A DNA stretch of 60,229 nucleotides from Pseudomonadota bacterium (lineage in GTDB: Bacteria; Pseudomonadota; Gammaproteobacteria; Burkholderiales; Thiobacillaceae). Within the stretch, counting starts at the first letter, position 1. The number at the start of each line of letters is the position of its first letter. Below, one piece after another: positions 50,403 to 60,229 of this stretch. The stretch spans positions 1 to 60,229 of the forward strand of contig JAJZPG010000017.1 in the NCBI GenBank assembly GCA_021811235.1, read 5' to 3'. The notes beneath the pieces are model-generated. The model searched no databases, was not told the origin of the DNA, and worked only from the letters and a program-made list of their open reading frames with translations. The translations under genes and the position numbers were made by a program.

Positions 50403-52756
50403 CAGACCGGCTCCGCCGTGATCGGGCCGAACATCGGGCCCAGCCCTGCTGTCAGCGGATGGCCGCTGGGAATGCGCACGCAGTTGTCGGGTAACAAATC
50501 ATCGCGCTGCACCTTCAGCGTCAGCGCACTCGCGGTCTGGCGCACCGAGACGCGGCCATTCTCCGCGAGGCCGAGTTTCGCGATCAGCTTGCTGTGCATG
50601 CGCGCCACCGGCAGCGCGGCGTCCTGAGTCATCTGTAGCGAAGGCGAGCGGCGCACCACGGCGTCGGTCTGGTAAATCGGGACTTCGGCCACCCGCTCCA
50701 GGCCCTCCTGCAGGCGCGGCGGCATCACGCTCACATCGCCGATTTCATTATTGAGGTAAGCCTGGACGTTGCCGATCGGCGTATCGCCGAGCGCATCGCG
50801 CAGCACGTCCTGGGTGTCATTGTGATCGAACCCGGCCAGACCCAGGAAATTGCCGAGCACGCGCAGCACCTTCCAGGCCGGGCGTGTTTCGCCCAGCGGC
50901 TTCACCACGGCGCTGAAGCTCTGCACGCGGCCTTCGGTGTTGATGAAGGTGCCTGAGGTCTCGGTCCACGGCGCGATCGGCAGCAGCACGTCGGCGTAGT
51001 CGAGCGACTTGCCCTTGTAGGGCGACATCACCACGACGAAGTCGGCGGCGTTGATGCTGGCCATGGCGCTGACCGGATCGTGGGTGTCGAGCTCGGTCTC
51101 CACCCCTAGCAGCAGATAGGCGGACAGCGGCTGCGCCAGCATCTGCTGCGCGTTGAGCCCCTTGATTGCCGCCTGGCCGAGCGGTCCGTGGTGAGGCACC
51201 GCGCCGACGGCCATTGCACCGACGCTGTTGGCGGCCTCGCCCAGCACGCCGAAGCTCGCGCCCGCGAGCCGCGCCACTTCCTGCGCCAGCGCATGGATCT
51301 GCGCATAGGTCGGATGGTGCTGGGCCATGTTGCCGAGGAAGACCGCACGCGTCTCGCCGCCCGAAATGCTCTCGGCCATCTTGCGCGCGGTGTCGTCGAC
51401 GACGCCGTGTGCGGCGATGGCGGGCACCGGCAGGTTTTTCAGCCCGGCCAGCGCAACGCACACGCCCGCCAGCGCGGCGGCGAGCTGAGACGGCGCCACG
51501 ATCCGCTTGGCGTGCACCTTGCCGAGAAACTCGTCTTCCGCCGCGTTGATCAGGTTGAGTTCGCCGTACCAGCGCACCGATTCGCGAATGCGATGCGCCA
51601 TCAGCGGGTGATCCTTCCTGAGGTTCGAACCGACGACCAGCATGCGGTTGAGGCGCGACATGTAGGTCACCGGCATGCCGAGCCAGAAGCCGCCATGCGC
51701 CTTGTCGTCGAGCGAGAAATCCGATTGCCGCAGACGGTGGTCGACGTTGCCGCTGCCCAGGCCGCGCATCAGCTTCTGTAGCAGGAAGAGTTCTTCCGCC
51801 GGGCGGTATGGGGTCGACAGCGCGCCGATGCGGTCGGCGGGGATCGCCTTCAGCTTGTCCGCAACATGCTCCAGCGCAGCCTGCCAGGTCGTTTCGACCC
51901 ACTGCCCGCCCTGCTTGATCATCGGCTGGGTCAGGCGCTCGGCGGTGTTGAGGCCTTCGTAGGAGAAGCGGTCGCGGTCGGCCAGCCAGCATTCGTTGAC
52001 GTCCTCGTTCTCGCGCGGCAGCACGCGCATGACCTTGTTGTCCTTGACGTGGACCTCGAGGTTGGAGCCGAGGCTGTCGTGCGGGCTGATCGAAGGCCGG
52101 CGCGACAGTTCCCAGGTGCGGGCGGTGTAGCGGAAGGGCTTGCTGGTCAGCGCGCCGACCGGGCACAGGTCGATGACGTTGCCGGACAGTTCGGACGCCA
52201 CTTGGCTTTCGAGGAAAGGCATGACCTCGGTGTGCTCGCCGCGTCCGGCCATGCCGAGCTCCATCACGCCGGCGATTTCCTGGCCGAAGCGCACGCAGCG
52301 GCTGCAGTGGATGCAGCGCGTCATGTCGGTGGCGATCAGCGGGCCGAGATTCTTCTCGCGCACCACGCGCTTGATTTCCTGGTAGCGCGAGGCCGAGCCG
52401 CCGTAACCCACCGCCAGATCCTGCAGCGTGCACTCGCCGCCCTGATCGCAGATCGGGCAGTCGAGCGGATGGTTGATGAGGAGGAACTCCATCACCGCCT
52501 TCTGCGCGTTGATCGCGTATTCGGAGCGGGTATGCACCTTCATGCCGTCGGTCACCGGGGTCGCGCAGGCGGGCAGCGGCTTCGGTGCCTTTTCCACCTG
52601 CACCAGGCACATGCGGCAGTTGGCCGCGATCGACAGCTTCTTGTGGTAGCAGAAATGCGGGATCGTGATGCCGGCCTGGTTGGCCGCATCCATGATGGTG
52701 TCGCCGCTTTCGACCTGCAGCGGCTTGCCGTCGATTTCGATGTTCAACGTGGCCAT
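50402..52756 (-). CDS. nuoG: NADH dehydrogenase I subunit G
   Basis: The 784-residue peripheral-arm subunit has N-terminal Fe-S sites: 2Fe-2S ([20 protein letters not shown]), a His/Cys cluster ([18 protein letters not shown]) and a 4Fe-4S site ([25 protein letters not shown]), followed by a molybdopterin-oxidoreductase-like domain. The extra N7 cluster cysteines of E. coli are absent; the place reads [16 protein letters not shown]. This is the mitochondrial-like form usual in betaproteobacteria. It follows nuoF by 4 bases. Confidence 0.96.
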   Translation of the reverse strand: MATLNIEIDGKPLQVESGDTIMDAANQAGITIPHFCYHKKLSIAANCRMCLVQVEKAPKPLPACATPVTDGMKVHTRSEYAINAQKAVMEFLLINHPLDCPICDQGGECTLQDLAVGYGGSASRYQEIKRVVREKNLGPLIATDMTRCIHCSRCVRFGQEIAGVMELGMAGRGEHTEVMPFLESQVASELSGNVIDLCPVGALTSKPFRYTARTWELSRRPSISPHDSLGSNLEVHVKDNKVMRVLPRENEDVNECWLADRDRFSYEGLNTAERLTQPMIKQGGQWVETTWQAALEHVADKLKAIPADRIGALSTPYRPAEELFLLQKLMRGLGSGNVDHRLRQSDFSLDDKAHGGFWLGMPVTYMSRLNRMLVVGSNLRKDHPLMAHRIRESVRWYGELNLINAAEDEFLGKVHAKRIVAPSQLAAALAGVCVALAGLKNLPVPAIAAHGVVDDTARKMAESISGGETRAVFLGNMAQHHPTYAQIHALAQEVARLAGASFGVLGEAANSVGAMAVGAVPHHGPLGQAAIKGLNAQQMLAQPLSAYLLLGVETELDTHDPVSAMASINAADFVVVMSPYKGKSLDYADVLLPIAPWTETSGTFINTEGRVQSFSAVVKPLGETRPAWKVLRVLGNFLGLAGFDHNDTQDVLRDALGDTPIGNVQAYLNNEIGDVSVMPPRLQEGLERVAEVPIYQTDAVVRRSPSLQMTQDAALPVARMHSKLIAKLGLAENGRVSVRQTASALTLKVQRDDLLPDNCVRIPSGHPLTAGLGPMFGPITAEPV

Positions 52757-52760
52757 CTGA

Positions 52761-54041
52761 TCACACCATGCAGCGCTTGTGTTCGACGTGGTACGCGAAC
52801 TCATCGCCGAAATGTTTGAGGAAACTCTGCACCGGCATCGCCGCGGCATCGCCCAGCGCGCAGATGGTATGGCCGCCGATGTGGCCCGCCACGCTGTTGA
52901 GCAGCTCGAGGTCTTCCGTTCGTCCCTGCCCGTGCTCGATGCGGTGGATGATGCGGTACATCCAGCCGGTGCCTTCGCGGCACGGCGTGCACTGGCCGCA
53001 CGACTCCTCGTGGTAGAAATACGAGAGCCGCTCCAGCGCGCGCACCATGCACACCGTTTCGTCCATCACGATGACCGCGCCGGAACCGAGCATCGAGCCC
53101 GCCTTGGCGATGGAATCGAAGTCCATGGTGCAGTCCATCATGATTGCACCCGGCAGCACCGGCGCAGACGAGCCGCCCGGGATGACGGCTTTTAATTTAT
53201 GCCCGTTGCGCACCCCGCCCGCCATCTGCAGCAGTTCGGAGAACGGCGTGCCGAGCGGCACTTCGTAGTTGCCCGGCTTGTTGACGTGGCCCGACACCGA
53301 GAACAGCTTGGGGCCGCCGTTGTTGGGCTTGCCGAGTTCGAGGAAGGCCTGGCCGCCGTGCTGCACGATCCACGGCACCGAGGCGAGCGTCTCGGTGTTG
53401 TTGATGGTGGTCGGCTTGCCGTAGAGACCGAAGCTCGCCGGGAACGGCGGCTTGAAGCGCGGCTGCCCCTTCTTGCCCTCGATCGATTCGAGGAGCGCGG
53501 TTTCCTCGCCGCAGATGTAGGCGCCGTAACCGTGGTGCGCATGCAGCTGGAAGCAGAAGTCGGTGCCGAACAGCTGGTCGCCGAGATAGCCCGCCTCGCG
53601 CGCTTCCTTCAATGCGCGCTCGAAGATCTCGTAGATCTCGAAGATCTCGCCGTGGATGTAGTTGTAGCCTACGCGCGCGCCCAGCACGTAGCCGGCGATC
53701 GCCATGCCTTCGATCAGCTGGTGCGGGTTGTAGCGCAAGATGTCGCGGTCCTTGAAGGTGCCCGGCTCGCCCTCGTCGCTGTTGCAGACGATGTACTTGT
53801 CGCCCGGGAAGGCACGCGGCATGAAGCTCCACTTGAGGCCCGTCGGGAAGCCTGCGCCGCCACGCCCGCGCAGGGCGCTGGTCTTGAGTTCGCCAATGAT
53901 GACATCGGCCGGCATTTGCTCGGTGACGACGCGGCGCAGCGCCTGGTAGCCGCCGTTGGCGACATAGGTCGCCAGCGACGCGGGATGGTCGAGCGCCTGG
54001 GTCCAGCTGCAGACCTGAGGGGTGGGTTTGAGCAGGCTCAT
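52761..54041 (-). CDS. nuoF: NADH dehydrogenase I subunit F
   Basis: The 426-residue subunit oxidises NADH. It has the FMN/NADH sites ([50 protein letters not shown]) and the N3 4Fe-4S cysteines in [13 protein letters not shown] with a later Cys in HTICALGD. It forms the tip of the peripheral arm with NuoE, whose gene ends 13 bases before. Confidence 0.98.
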   Translation of the reverse strand: MSLLKPTPQVCSWTQALDHPASLATYVANGGYQALRRVVTEQMPADVIIGELKTSALRGRGGAGFPTGLKWSFMPRAFPGDKYIVCNSDEGEPGTFKDRDILRYNPHQLIEGMAIAGYVLGARVGYNYIHGEIFEIYEIFERALKEAREAGYLGDQLFGTDFCFQLHAHHGYGAYICGEETALLESIEGKKGQPRFKPPFPASFGLYGKPTTINNTETLASVPWIVQHGGQAFLELGKPNNGGPKLFSVSGHVNKPGNYEVPLGTPFSELLQMAGGVRNGHKLKAVIPGGSSAPVLPGAIMMDCTMDFDSIAKAGSMLGSGAVIVMDETVCMVRALERLSYFYHEESCGQCTPCREGTGWMYRIIHRIEHGQGRTEDLELLNSVAGHIGGHTICALGDAAAMPVQSFLKHFGDEFAYHVEHKRCMV

Positions 54042-54054
54042 TTCAGCTTGGCCG

Positions 54055-54555
54055 TCATTTCAACTTGTCGAGCAACTCGTCCACCTTCTCGGGGGTGAGA
54101 TGGGTATGCATGGCGTGGTTGTTGTGCAGGCACATCGGCGCGTCGCCGCAGGCGCCCATGCATTCGCCCTCCTTCAGCGTGTAGCGGCCGTCCTCGGTGG
54201 TTTCGCCGAAGCCGATGCCGAGGCGCTTCTTCAGATGCTCGGCGATCTCGTTCGCCCCCATCAGCGCACACGGCAGGTTGGTGCACACGGTGATCTTGTG
54301 ACGCCCCACCGGCTGGGTATCGTACATGTTGTAGAAGGTCGCGACCTCGTACGCCGCGATCGCCGGCATCTCGAGGTAATCGGCGACGTACTCGATCAGC
54401 TCGGGCTTCAGCCAGCCCTTCTCCATCTGCGCGATGCGCAGCGCACCCATCACCGCCGACTGCTTCTGGTCGGCAGGGTACTTGGCGATTTCGGCGTCAA
54501 TCAGCGCAAGGGATTCCGGCGACAGCCGCAGGGTGTCCAGATCAGGATTGGCCAT
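54055..54555 (-). CDS. nuoE: NADH dehydrogenase I subunit E
   Basis: The 166-residue thioredoxin-like subunit carries the N1a 2Fe-2S cluster on two cysteines in [11 protein letters not shown] and two in [12 protein letters not shown]. The ATG at 54555 begins [20 protein letters not shown]; the longer upstream frame overlaps nuoD and is not homologous. Its first base is also the last base of the nuoD stop (TGATG), so the genes are coupled. Confidence 0.97.
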   Translation of the reverse strand: MANPDLDTLRLSPESLALIDAEIAKYPADQKQSAVMGALRIAQMEKGWLKPELIEYVADYLEMPAIAAYEVATFYNMYDTQPVGRHKITVCTNLPCALMGANEIAEHLKKRLGIGFGETTEDGRYTLKEGECMGACGDAPMCLHNNHAMHTHLTPEKVDELLDKLK

Positions 54556-55808
54556 CAGCGGTCGATCTCCCCGAAAACGATATCCTGCGTGCCGATGATG
54601 GCGACGACATCGGCGATCATGTGGCCGCGCGCCATTTCGTCGAGCGCCGCCAGATGGGCGTACCCCGGCGCGCGGATCTTCAGACGGTAGGGCTTGTTGG
54701 CGCCGTCCGACACCAGGTAGATGCCGAACTCGCCCTTGGGGTGCTCGACCCCGACATAGGCTTCGCCCGCCGGCACGTGCATGCCCTCGGTGAAGAGCTT
54801 GAAATGGTGGATCAGCTCTTCCATGTTCTGCTTCATCGACAAGCGGTCGGGCGGCGCCACCTTGTGGTTGGTGGTGATGACGGGACCGGGGTTTTTGCGC
54901 AGCCAGTCGACACACTGCCGGATGATGCGGTTGGACTGGCGCATTTCCTCGATGCGCACCAGGTAGCGGTCGTAGCAGTCGCCGTTGGTGCCCACCGGGA
55001 TGTCGAAATCCATGCGGTCGTAGACCTCGTAGGGCTGCTTCTTGCGCAGGTCCCATTCGACGCCGGAGCCGCGCAGCATCGGGCCGGTGAAGCCCAGCGC
55101 CTTGGCGCGCTCGGGCGAGACGACGCCAATGCCGACGGTGCGCTGCTTCCAGATGCGATTGTCGGTGAGCAGCGTCTCGTACTCGTCGACGTAGGTCGGG
55201 AAGCGGCGGGTGAAGTCCTCGATGAAGTCGAGCAGCGAACCCTGGCGATTGGCGTTCATCGACTTCAACGTCGCCTCGTTGCGGGTATGCTGTGCCGCAT
55301 ATTGCGGCATCGTGTCGGGCAGGTCGCGGTAGACACCGCCGGGACGGTAGTAGGCCGCGTGCATGCGCGCGCCCGACACCGCCTCGTAGCAGTCCATCAG
55401 ATCCTCGCGCTCGCGGAAGGCGTAGAGGAACACCGTCATCGCGCCGACGTCGAGCGCGTGCGCGCCGAGCCACAGCAGGTGGTTGAGGATGCGGGTGATC
55501 TCGTCGAACATCACGCGGATGTATTGCGCGCGCTCCGGCACCTCGATGCCGAGCAGCTTCTCGATTGCCATCACGTAGGCATGCTCGTTGACCATCATCG
55601 ACACGTAGTCGAGGCGGTCCATGTACGGTACCGACTGGATGAAGGTCTTGTGCTCGGCGAGCTTCTCGGTGGCGCGGTGCAACAGGCCGATGTGCGGGTC
55701 GGCGCGCTGGATCACCTCGCCGTCGAGCTCCAGCACCAGGCGCAGCACGCCGTGCGCGGCCGGATGCTGCGGGCCGAAGTTCATCGTGTAGTTCCGAATC
55801 TCGGCCAT
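54555..55808 (-). CDS. nuoD: NADH dehydrogenase I subunit D
   Basis: The 417-residue subunit lines the quinone pocket with NuoB. It contains [20 protein letters not shown] with the quinone-contacting His, [17 protein letters not shown] with the Tyr, and [20 protein letters not shown]. It is separate from NuoC here, unlike the fused E. coli protein. Start ATG at 55808, sharing a base with the nuoC stop. Confidence 0.98.
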   Translation of the reverse strand: MAEIRNYTMNFGPQHPAAHGVLRLVLELDGEVIQRADPHIGLLHRATEKLAEHKTFIQSVPYMDRLDYVSMMVNEHAYVMAIEKLLGIEVPERAQYIRVMFDEITRILNHLLWLGAHALDVGAMTVFLYAFREREDLMDCYEAVSGARMHAAYYRPGGVYRDLPDTMPQYAAQHTRNEATLKSMNANRQGSLLDFIEDFTRRFPTYVDEYETLLTDNRIWKQRTVGIGVVSPERAKALGFTGPMLRGSGVEWDLRKKQPYEVYDRMDFDIPVGTNGDCYDRYLVRIEEMRQSNRIIRQCVDWLRKNPGPVITTNHKVAPPDRLSMKQNMEELIHHFKLFTEGMHVPAGEAYVGVEHPKGEFGIYLVSDGANKPYRLKIRAPGYAHLAALDEMARGHMIADVVAIIGTQDIVFGEIDR

Positions 55809-56407
55809 CAGCGCCCCTCCCCGTAGCTTTCGTCGCGCACGATGCGCGGGGTGACTTCGCGCGGCTCGATCGACACCGGCTGGTAGATCACGCGCTGCTG
55901 GGTCGGGTCGTAGCGCATCTCGACGTTGCCCGAGAGGGGGAAGTCCTTGCGGAAGGGATGGCCGATGAAACCGTAGTCGGTGAGAATGCGGCGCAGGTCG
56001 GGATGACCTTCGAACACGATGCCGTACAGATCGAAGGCCTCGCGCTCGAACCAGTTGGCCGCAGGCCAGACGTCGACCATCGACGCCACCACCGGCAGGT
56101 CGTCGTCGGGACAAAACACCCTCACCCGCACGCGCTGGTTGTGTGTCAGCGACAGCAGGTGCACGACGACGGCAAAGCGCGCGCCTTCCCAGGCGCCGTC
56201 GCCGTAATCCGAATAATCCATGCCGCACAGGTCGATCAGTTCCTCGAACCGGCAGTCGGGATGGTCGCGCAGGATGCGCATGGCAGAAGCATAGGCCTGC
56301 GGCTTGACGATCAGCGTCAACTCGCCCAGGCGGACGAAGGCCTGCACCAGCGCATCGCCGAGCAGCGTTTCGAGAGACAAAGAGAGGGCTTCCACGGTCT
56401 GCGGCAT
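55808..56407 (-). CDS. nuoC: NADH dehydrogenase I subunit C
   Basis: The 199-residue 30-kDa-type subunit ends with the family signature [20 protein letters not shown] followed by [20 protein letters not shown]. It braces NuoD in the peripheral arm. The ATG at 56407 ([17 protein letters not shown]) follows the nuoB stop by 5 bases; the longer open frame before it overlaps nuoB. Confidence 0.97.
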   Translation of the reverse strand: MPQTVEALSLSLETLLGDALVQAFVRLGELTLIVKPQAYASAMRILRDHPDCRFEELIDLCGMDYSDYGDGAWEGARFAVVVHLLSLTHNQRVRVRVFCPDDDLPVVASMVDVWPAANWFEREAFDLYGIVFEGHPDLRRILTDYGFIGHPFRKDFPLSGNVEMRYDPTQQRVIYQPVSIEPREVTPRIVRDESYGEGR

Positions 56408-56412
56408 GGCGG

Positions 56413-56889
56413 TCAGCGTGCGATGGTGTTGGTACGCTTGATCTTGTTCTGCAGCTGGATGATGCCGAACAGCAGGGCTTCTGCGGTCGGCGGGCAACCG
56501 GGAACATAGATGTCGACCGGCACGATGCGGTCACAGCCGCGCACCACCGAATACGAGTAATGATAATAGCCGCCGCCGTTGGCGCACGAGCCCATCGAGA
56601 TCACCCAGCGCGGCTCGGCCATCTGGTCGTAGACCTTGCGCAGCGCCGGCGCCATCTTGTTGCACAGGGTGCCGGCGACGATCATCACGTCTGACTGGCG
56701 CGGGCTGGGGCGGAACACGATGCCGAAGCGGTCGAGGTCGTAGCGCGACGCGCCTGCCTGCATCATTTCCACCGCGCAGCAGGCCAGCCCGAAGGTCATC
56801 GGCCACATCGAGCCGGTGCGCATGTAGTTGATGAGCTGGTCGGCCTTGGCGGTGACAAAGCCTTGTTCGAGGACGCCTTCGATACCCAT
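56413..56889 (-). CDS. nuoB: NADH dehydrogenase I subunit B
   Basis: The 158-residue subunit carries the terminal N2 4Fe-4S cluster. The tandem cysteines are in [11 protein letters not shown], with the others in [10 protein letters not shown] and [12 protein letters not shown]. It hands electrons to quinone. It starts 7 bases after nuoA. All four ligands are present. Confidence 0.98.
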   Translation of the reverse strand: MGIEGVLEQGFVTAKADQLINYMRTGSMWPMTFGLACCAVEMMQAGASRYDLDRFGIVFRPSPRQSDVMIVAGTLCNKMAPALRKVYDQMAEPRWVISMGSCANGGGYYHYSYSVVRGCDRIVPVDIYVPGCPPTAEALLFGIIQLQNKIKRTNTIAR

Positions 56890-56896
56890 GGTCAGC

Positions 56897-57253
56897 TTAT
56901 TCCCACTCTAGGGCGCCCTTCATCCATTCATAGATGAAGCCGACGACCAGGATGCCGAGGAACACCATCATCGCGACGAAACCGGCCAGACCGATCTCCT
57001 CCAGCACGATGGCCCACGGGAAAAGGAAGGCGATTTCCAGGTCGAACAGGATGAACAGGATGGCGACGAGGTAATAGCGCACGTCGAATTTCATGCGCGC
57101 GTCCTCGAAGGCCTCGAAGCCGCATTCGTAGGGGGAGAGTTTTTCGCTGTCGGGACGGTGCGGGGCCAACAGCCCGCCGGCCAGGATGGGACCGATACCG
57201 AAGGCCAGCCCGACCAGAATGAACAACAGAATGGGGAGGTAATTCTCCAGCAC
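56897..57253 (-). CDS. nuoA: NADH dehydrogenase I subunit A
   Basis: The 118-residue membrane subunit has three helices, with the loop [20 protein letters not shown] whose Cys marks the active/deactive switch in relatives, and [13 protein letters not shown]. It is the first gene of the operon. A promoter-like pair lies about 60-90 bases upstream, and a small hairpin stands in the leader. Confidence 0.97.
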   Translation of the reverse strand: MLENYLPILLFILVGLAFGIGPILAGGLLAPHRPDSEKLSPYECGFEAFEDARMKFDVRYYLVAILFILFDLEIAFLFPWAIVLEEIGLAGFVAMMVFLGILVVGFIYEWMKGALEWE

Positions 57254-57270
57254 CGGGTTCCTCCGACTAT

Positions 57271-57288
57271 GCCTAACTCATATTAGGC
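57271..57288 (-). other. Hairpin in the nuoA leader
   Basis: The sequence gcctaactcatattaggc makes a perfect 6-bp stem with a 6-base loop, about 20 bases before the nuoA ATG in the predicted 5' leader. It could affect translation or mRNA stability. Function not known. Confidence 0.45.
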
Positions 57289-57309
57289 TGTTGAGTAATT
57301 ATCAGTCGG

Positions 57310-57339
57310 AGTGTATTAGCGCATGGCGCAGGGTGTCAA
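57310..57339 (-). promoter_or_regulatory. Candidate nuo operon promoter
   Basis: On the minus strand TTGACA (57334-57339) is followed after 18 bases by TACACT (57310-57315), a plausible sigma70-type pair. Transcription would start near 57303, leaving a leader of about 50 bases before nuoA. The surrounding 57254-57419 is AT-richer than the rest of the window, as expected for a regulatory region. Confidence 0.6.
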
Positions 57340-57419
57340 GCCGAAAAATTGGTACTTTTGTCTTGATAATCAATTAGTTATTCAATAGCGTGAGCTAATG
57401 AATCAATCAGGAAATTTGA

Positions 57420-57504
57420 TGGTGCCGACGGCGAGACTCGAACTCGCACGACCAAGGTCACTACCCCCTCAAGATAGCGTGTCTACCAATTCCACCACGT
57501 CGGC
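57420..57504 (-). tRNA. leuU: tRNA-Leu (anticodon GAG)
   Basis: The 85-base gene folds as a class II tRNA. The acceptor GCCGACG pairs with CGTCGGC, and the D arm holds GGAATTGGTAGAC. The anticodon stem ctatc/ggtag closes the loop TTGAGGG with anticodon GAG. A long variable arm (tgaccttggtcg) and a T arm gcgagTTCGAGTctcgc follow. CCA is encoded (57420-57422). It lies between secG and nuoA, a conserved position. Confidence 0.96.
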
Positions 57505-57536
57505 CATAGGGCTTGCGCCCGGATGGGTACTGCTGA

Positions 57537-57887
57537 TTACTGCGGAATGTCTCCCGCTTTCGAGCCGGCCCCTTGGGCCGGCGTCGATGACGGCGCAGCA
57601 GGCTGCGTCGCCGGTGCCGGTACCGTCGTGCGCTCGAGCACGCTGGCCGGCTTGTGCTGCTGAAGCCCGAAAAACGCCAAGCCCAGGCTGGTCAGGAAGA
57701 ACAGCGTCGCCAGGATGGCGGTGCTGCGGCTCAGGAAGTTGGCCGAACCGCTTGCACCGAACAGGCTGCCTGCCGAGCCGCTGCCGAAGGCTGCGCCCAT
57801 GTCGGCACCCTTGCCGTGCTGAAGCAGCACCAGCGCGATGACCGCGATGGCAACGATGACGTGAACGACCCAGACCAGTGTTTCCAT
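57537..57887 (-). CDS. secG: Preprotein translocase subunit SecG
   Basis: The 116-residue protein has two helices (about 3-22 and 52-75), with LVLLQHGKGADMGAAFGSGS between them, the SecG signature, and a Pro/Ala-rich tail. It assists SecYE in export. It lies 24 bases downstream of tpiA, the usual arrangement, and upstream of tRNA-Leu. Confidence 0.96.
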   Translation of the reverse strand: METLVWVVHVIVAIAVIALVLLQHGKGADMGAAFGSGSAGSLFGASGSANFLSRSTAILATLFFLTSLGLAFFGLQQHKPASVLERTTVPAPATQPAAPSSTPAQGAGSKAGDIPQ

Positions 57888-57911
57888 GACTTGATTCTTA
57901 CTCGGCGATGC

Positions 57912-58658
57912 TTACTTGGCGGCGGCCCGGCAAATCGCGATGAATTCGTCGGCGACGAGTGAGGCCCCGCCGATCAGTCCACCGTCGATATCGGGCTGAA
58001 TCATCAATTCTGCCGCATTCGCGGCTTTTACGCTACCCCCATACTGGATCACCAACCCAGCGGCGACGTTCGCATCAAGTGCGGCGATCTTGCCGCGAAT
58101 GAACGCATGCACGGCCTGGGCCTGCTCCGGGCTGGCGGTCTTGCCCGTGCCGATCGCCCACACCGGTTCGTAGGCCACCACCGCCTTGGCCAGCGAGCTC
58201 ACGCCAGCCGCCTGGATGACGGCGTCGAGCTGGCGCGCGACGACCGCTTCGGTCACGCCCGACTCGCGCTCTTCCAGCGACTCGCCCACACACAAGATGG
58301 GCGTCAGGCCGGCCGCTTGCGCAGCCATGTATTTCTTCGCCACCAGCCCGTCGGTTTCGCCGTACAGGCTGCGCCGCTCGGAATGGCCGACGATCACGTA
58401 CCGGCAGCCGAAATCGAGCAGCATGGATGCGGAGACTTCCCCGGTAAAAGCGCCTTTCGCCTGTTCGGACAGATTCTGCGCGCCCCAGGCAATCGACGAG
58501 CCGGCAAGCGCGGCCTGGGCCTGTGCAAGATAGGGAAAGGGCACACAGACGGCAGCCTCGATCCCTTCCAGGGCGGGCTTGATTGCAGCCAGCAGGGCGG
58601 CGTTTTCAGCCAGGCTGCCGTGCATTTTCCAGTTACCGGCTACGAGCTTCTTGCGCAT
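57912..58658 (-). CDS. tpiA: Triosephosphate isomerase
   Basis: The 248-residue TIM barrel has the catalytic NWKMHGS Lys, GHSERR His region, AYEPVWAIGTGK Glu-loop, and YGGSVKAANAAEL phosphate site. It interconverts DHAP and glyceraldehyde-3-phosphate in glycolysis, gluconeogenesis and the Calvin cycle. The ATG at 58658 (MRKKLVAGNWKMHGS) is the standard start; an in-frame extension of 18 codons upstream is not conserved. Confidence 0.98.
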   Translation of the reverse strand: MRKKLVAGNWKMHGSLAENAALLAAIKPALEGIEAAVCVPFPYLAQAQAALAGSSIAWGAQNLSEQAKGAFTGEVSASMLLDFGCRYVIVGHSERRSLYGETDGLVAKKYMAAQAAGLTPILCVGESLEERESGVTEAVVARQLDAVIQAAGVSSLAKAVVAYEPVWAIGTGKTASPEQAQAVHAFIRGKIAALDANVAAGLVIQYGGSVKAANAAELMIQPDIDGGLIGGASLVADEFIAICRAAAK

Positions 58659-58757
58659 CGTCTTATCCAGGGCGGGAGTCCGCGAAACAAAAGTGCGCGA
58701 TGGTAAGCGCAACGCGCCGCCCGGTCAACCGCTGCGGCCATTGCGTACCGTATGGGA

Positions 58758-59540
58758 TCAGCCGAAACGGCCGGTGATGTAGTCTTCCGTCTGCTTCTTG
58801 CTCGGCCGCATGAAAATGGTGCCGGTCTCGTCGAATTCGATCAGTTCGCCCAGGTACATGAAGGCCGTGTAGTCGGAGATACGCGCAGCCTGCTGCATGT
58901 TGTGGGTGACGATGGCGATGGTGTAATCGCTCTTCAACTCGTTGATGAGTTCCTCGATCTTGGCGGTGGAAATCGGATCGAGTGCCGAGGTCGGCTCATC
59001 GAGCAGGACGATCTCCGGCTTGACCGCCACCGCGCGCGCGATGCAAAGGCGCTGCTGCTGGCCGCCCGAAAGCGACAGGCCGCTCTGGTTCAGCTTGTCC
59101 TTCACCTCCCCCCACAGCGCGGCCTTGTTGAGCGCCCATTCGACGCGATCGTCCATCGCGCTTCTCGACATGCGCTCATACAGGCGAACGCCGAAAGCGA
59201 TGTTTTCGTAGATCGTCATCGGAAACGGCGTCGGCTTCTGGAACACCATGCCGATCTTGGCGCGCACCAGGTTCACGTCCTGGTTCCTGTCGAGCAGGTT
59301 CTTGCCATGGAACAGGATCTGCCCTTCGGCGCGCTGTCCCGGATAGAGGTCGTACATGCGGTTGAAGGTGCGCAAGAGCGTAGACTTGCCGCAGCCGGAC
59401 GGGCCGATGAAGGCCGTCACTTTCTTGTGCGCGATATCCAGGTTGACGTTCTTGAGGCCCTTGAAATCGCCATAGAAGAAATCCAGGCTGCGGACCTGCA
59501 ACGCTGCGTTTTCGCCGGTTGGCATGACTTGATCGGACAT
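58758..59540 (-). CDS. pstB: Phosphate ABC transporter ATPase PstB
   Basis: The 260-residue ATPase has Walker [10 protein letters not shown], signature [17 protein letters not shown] and Walker [15 protein letters not shown], with an intact H-loop ([10 protein letters not shown]). The N-terminal [19 protein letters not shown] is the PstB form. It powers high-affinity phosphate uptake with PstSCA. It starts 21 bases after pstA. Confidence 0.97.
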   Translation of the reverse strand: MSDQVMPTGENAALQVRSLDFFYGDFKGLKNVNLDIAHKKVTAFIGPSGCGKSTLLRTFNRMYDLYPGQRAEGQILFHGKNLLDRNQDVNLVRAKIGMVFQKPTPFPMTIYENIAFGVRLYERMSRSAMDDRVEWALNKAALWGEVKDKLNQSGLSLSGGQQQRLCIARAVAVKPEIVLLDEPTSALDPISTAKIEELINELKSDYTIAIVTHNMQQAARISDYTAFMYLGELIEFDETGTIFMRPSKKQTEDYITGRFG

Positions 59541-59561
59541 CGGGAGAAAGCTCCGGAGAAA

Positions 59562-60229
59562 TTAACGTTTGTCTTTGTTGCGGAAAACCACACGCACGCC
59601 GACGTTGACTGCCAGCACCAGGAACGCGATCAACAGCGCCCCGCCCCACGCCAGGTTGACCCAGTTGTCGTACGGGCTCAACGCAAACTGGAAGATCACC
59701 ACCGGCAGGTTGCCCATGGGCTCCGCCATGTCGGTGCTGAAGAACTGGTTGTTCAATGCCGTGAACAGCAGCGGCGCGGTTTCGCCGGTGATACGCGCCA
59801 TCGCCAGCAGCACGCCGGTCACCACGCCCGACTTGACCGCACGCAGCGTCACCTTGAGCGACACCTGCCAGCGCGGCGCGCCCACCGCAAAGGCCGCCTC
59901 GCGCAGGCTGGTCGGCACCAGCTTCAGCATGTTCTCGGTGGTGCGCACCACCACCGGGATGGCGATAAGCGCCAGCGCCAGCGAGCCCGCCCAGCCCGAG
60001 AACCCCCCCGTCGTCGCGACGAAAAGGGCGTACACGAACAGGCCGATGACGATGGACGGTGCCGACAGCATGATGTCGGTCATGAAGCGGGTGAACGAAG
60101 CGAACTTCGAGACCCGTCCGAATTCCGCCAGATAGATGCCGGCCAGGATGCCGATCGGCGTCGAGATCAGCATGGAAAACAGCAGGATGAGGCCGCTGCC
60201 GACGATGGCGTTGCGCAGCCCGCCGCCTT
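59562..60229 (-). CDS. pstA: Phosphate ABC transporter permease PstA (5' end outside window)
   Basis: The visible 222 codons are the C-terminal part of PstA, beginning within [20 protein letters not shown] and continuing [16 protein letters not shown]. Later come [20 protein letters not shown], the EAA loop that contacts PstB, and several membrane helices. It forms the membrane channel with PstC. The frame is open to the window edge, so the start lies beyond 60229. Confidence 0.95.
   Translation of the reverse strand, partial: GGGLRNAIVGSGLILLFSMLISTPIGILAGIYLAEFGRVSKFASFTRFMTDIMLSAPSIVIGLFVYALFVATTGGFSGWAGSLALALIAIPVVVRTTENMLKLVPTSLREAAFAVGAPRWQVSLKVTLRAVKSGVVTGVLLAMARITGETAPLLFTALNNQFFSTDMAEPMGNLPVVIFQFALSPYDNWVNLAWGGALLIAFLVLAVNVGVRVVFRNKDKR

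Noticed and set aside
52020-52130. Loss of the NuoG N7 cluster as a defect
   Set aside because: The missing cysteines are only found in a subset of bacterial NuoG; the N7-less form is normal in mitochondria and many betaproteobacteria.

Overview
This 60 kb, GC-rich window is chromosomal DNA of a betaproteobacterium. The gene content and order (separate nuoC and nuoD, a DUF2818 gene after nuoN, tpiA-secG-tRNA-Leu-nuoA, suhB/trmJ-cysE-iscR-isc) resemble sulfur-oxidising Thiobacillus-type lineages. That placement is inference from gene order and protein style; no rRNA is present.

Layout: 1-350 shows no supported gene. 351-2465 holds four small plus-strand genes (lipocalin, macrodomain, alpha/beta hydrolase, VOC protein). 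2608-13513 is a signalling island: a FIST sensor overlapping a PAS-GGDEF cyclase, a conserved hypothetical, a two-PAS histidine kinase with an Rcp1-type response regulator, a REC-PAS-PAS-GGDEF-EAL protein, and on the minus strand a sensorless kinase overlapping a REC-TPR protein. From 13639 almost everything is on the minus strand. 13639-24738 reads maeB-sdhCDA-(GIY-YIG cassette)-sdhB-sdhE-gltA-sucA-sucB-mlaF, a TCA-cycle block with no lpd gene in the window. 24812-30276 is flhB-flhA-flhF-flhG-like-fliA. 30355-37601 is cysE followed by iscR-iscS-iscU-iscA-hscB-hscA-DUF3050-fdx-iscX. trmJ (minus) and suhB-mutS (plus) diverge at 38.4 kb. 41902-42700 has three small genes. 42840-57253 is the complete nuoA-N operon for complex I, preceded by tRNA-Leu(GAG), secG and tpiA. 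The window ends in pstB and a partial pstA.

The most unusual features are: (1) three paired, inverted arrays of degenerate 7-bp repeats that fill the gaps iscS/iscU, iscA/hscB and nuoI/nuoJ; (2) a GIY-YIG nuclease ORF between perfect 33-bp inverted repeats, sitting exactly between sdhA and sdhB; (3) a FlhB that stops before its NPTH autocleavage domain, with a dispersed repeat at the end, next to an FlhG-like protein without a P-loop; (4) a SucB lacking the peripheral subunit-binding domain; (5) a DUF3050 gene embedded in the isc operon; (6) three IscR-type promoter boxes, one of which would give a near-leaderless cysE mRNA; (7) an sdhE whose 5' end appears frameshifted or displaced by a hairpin repeat.
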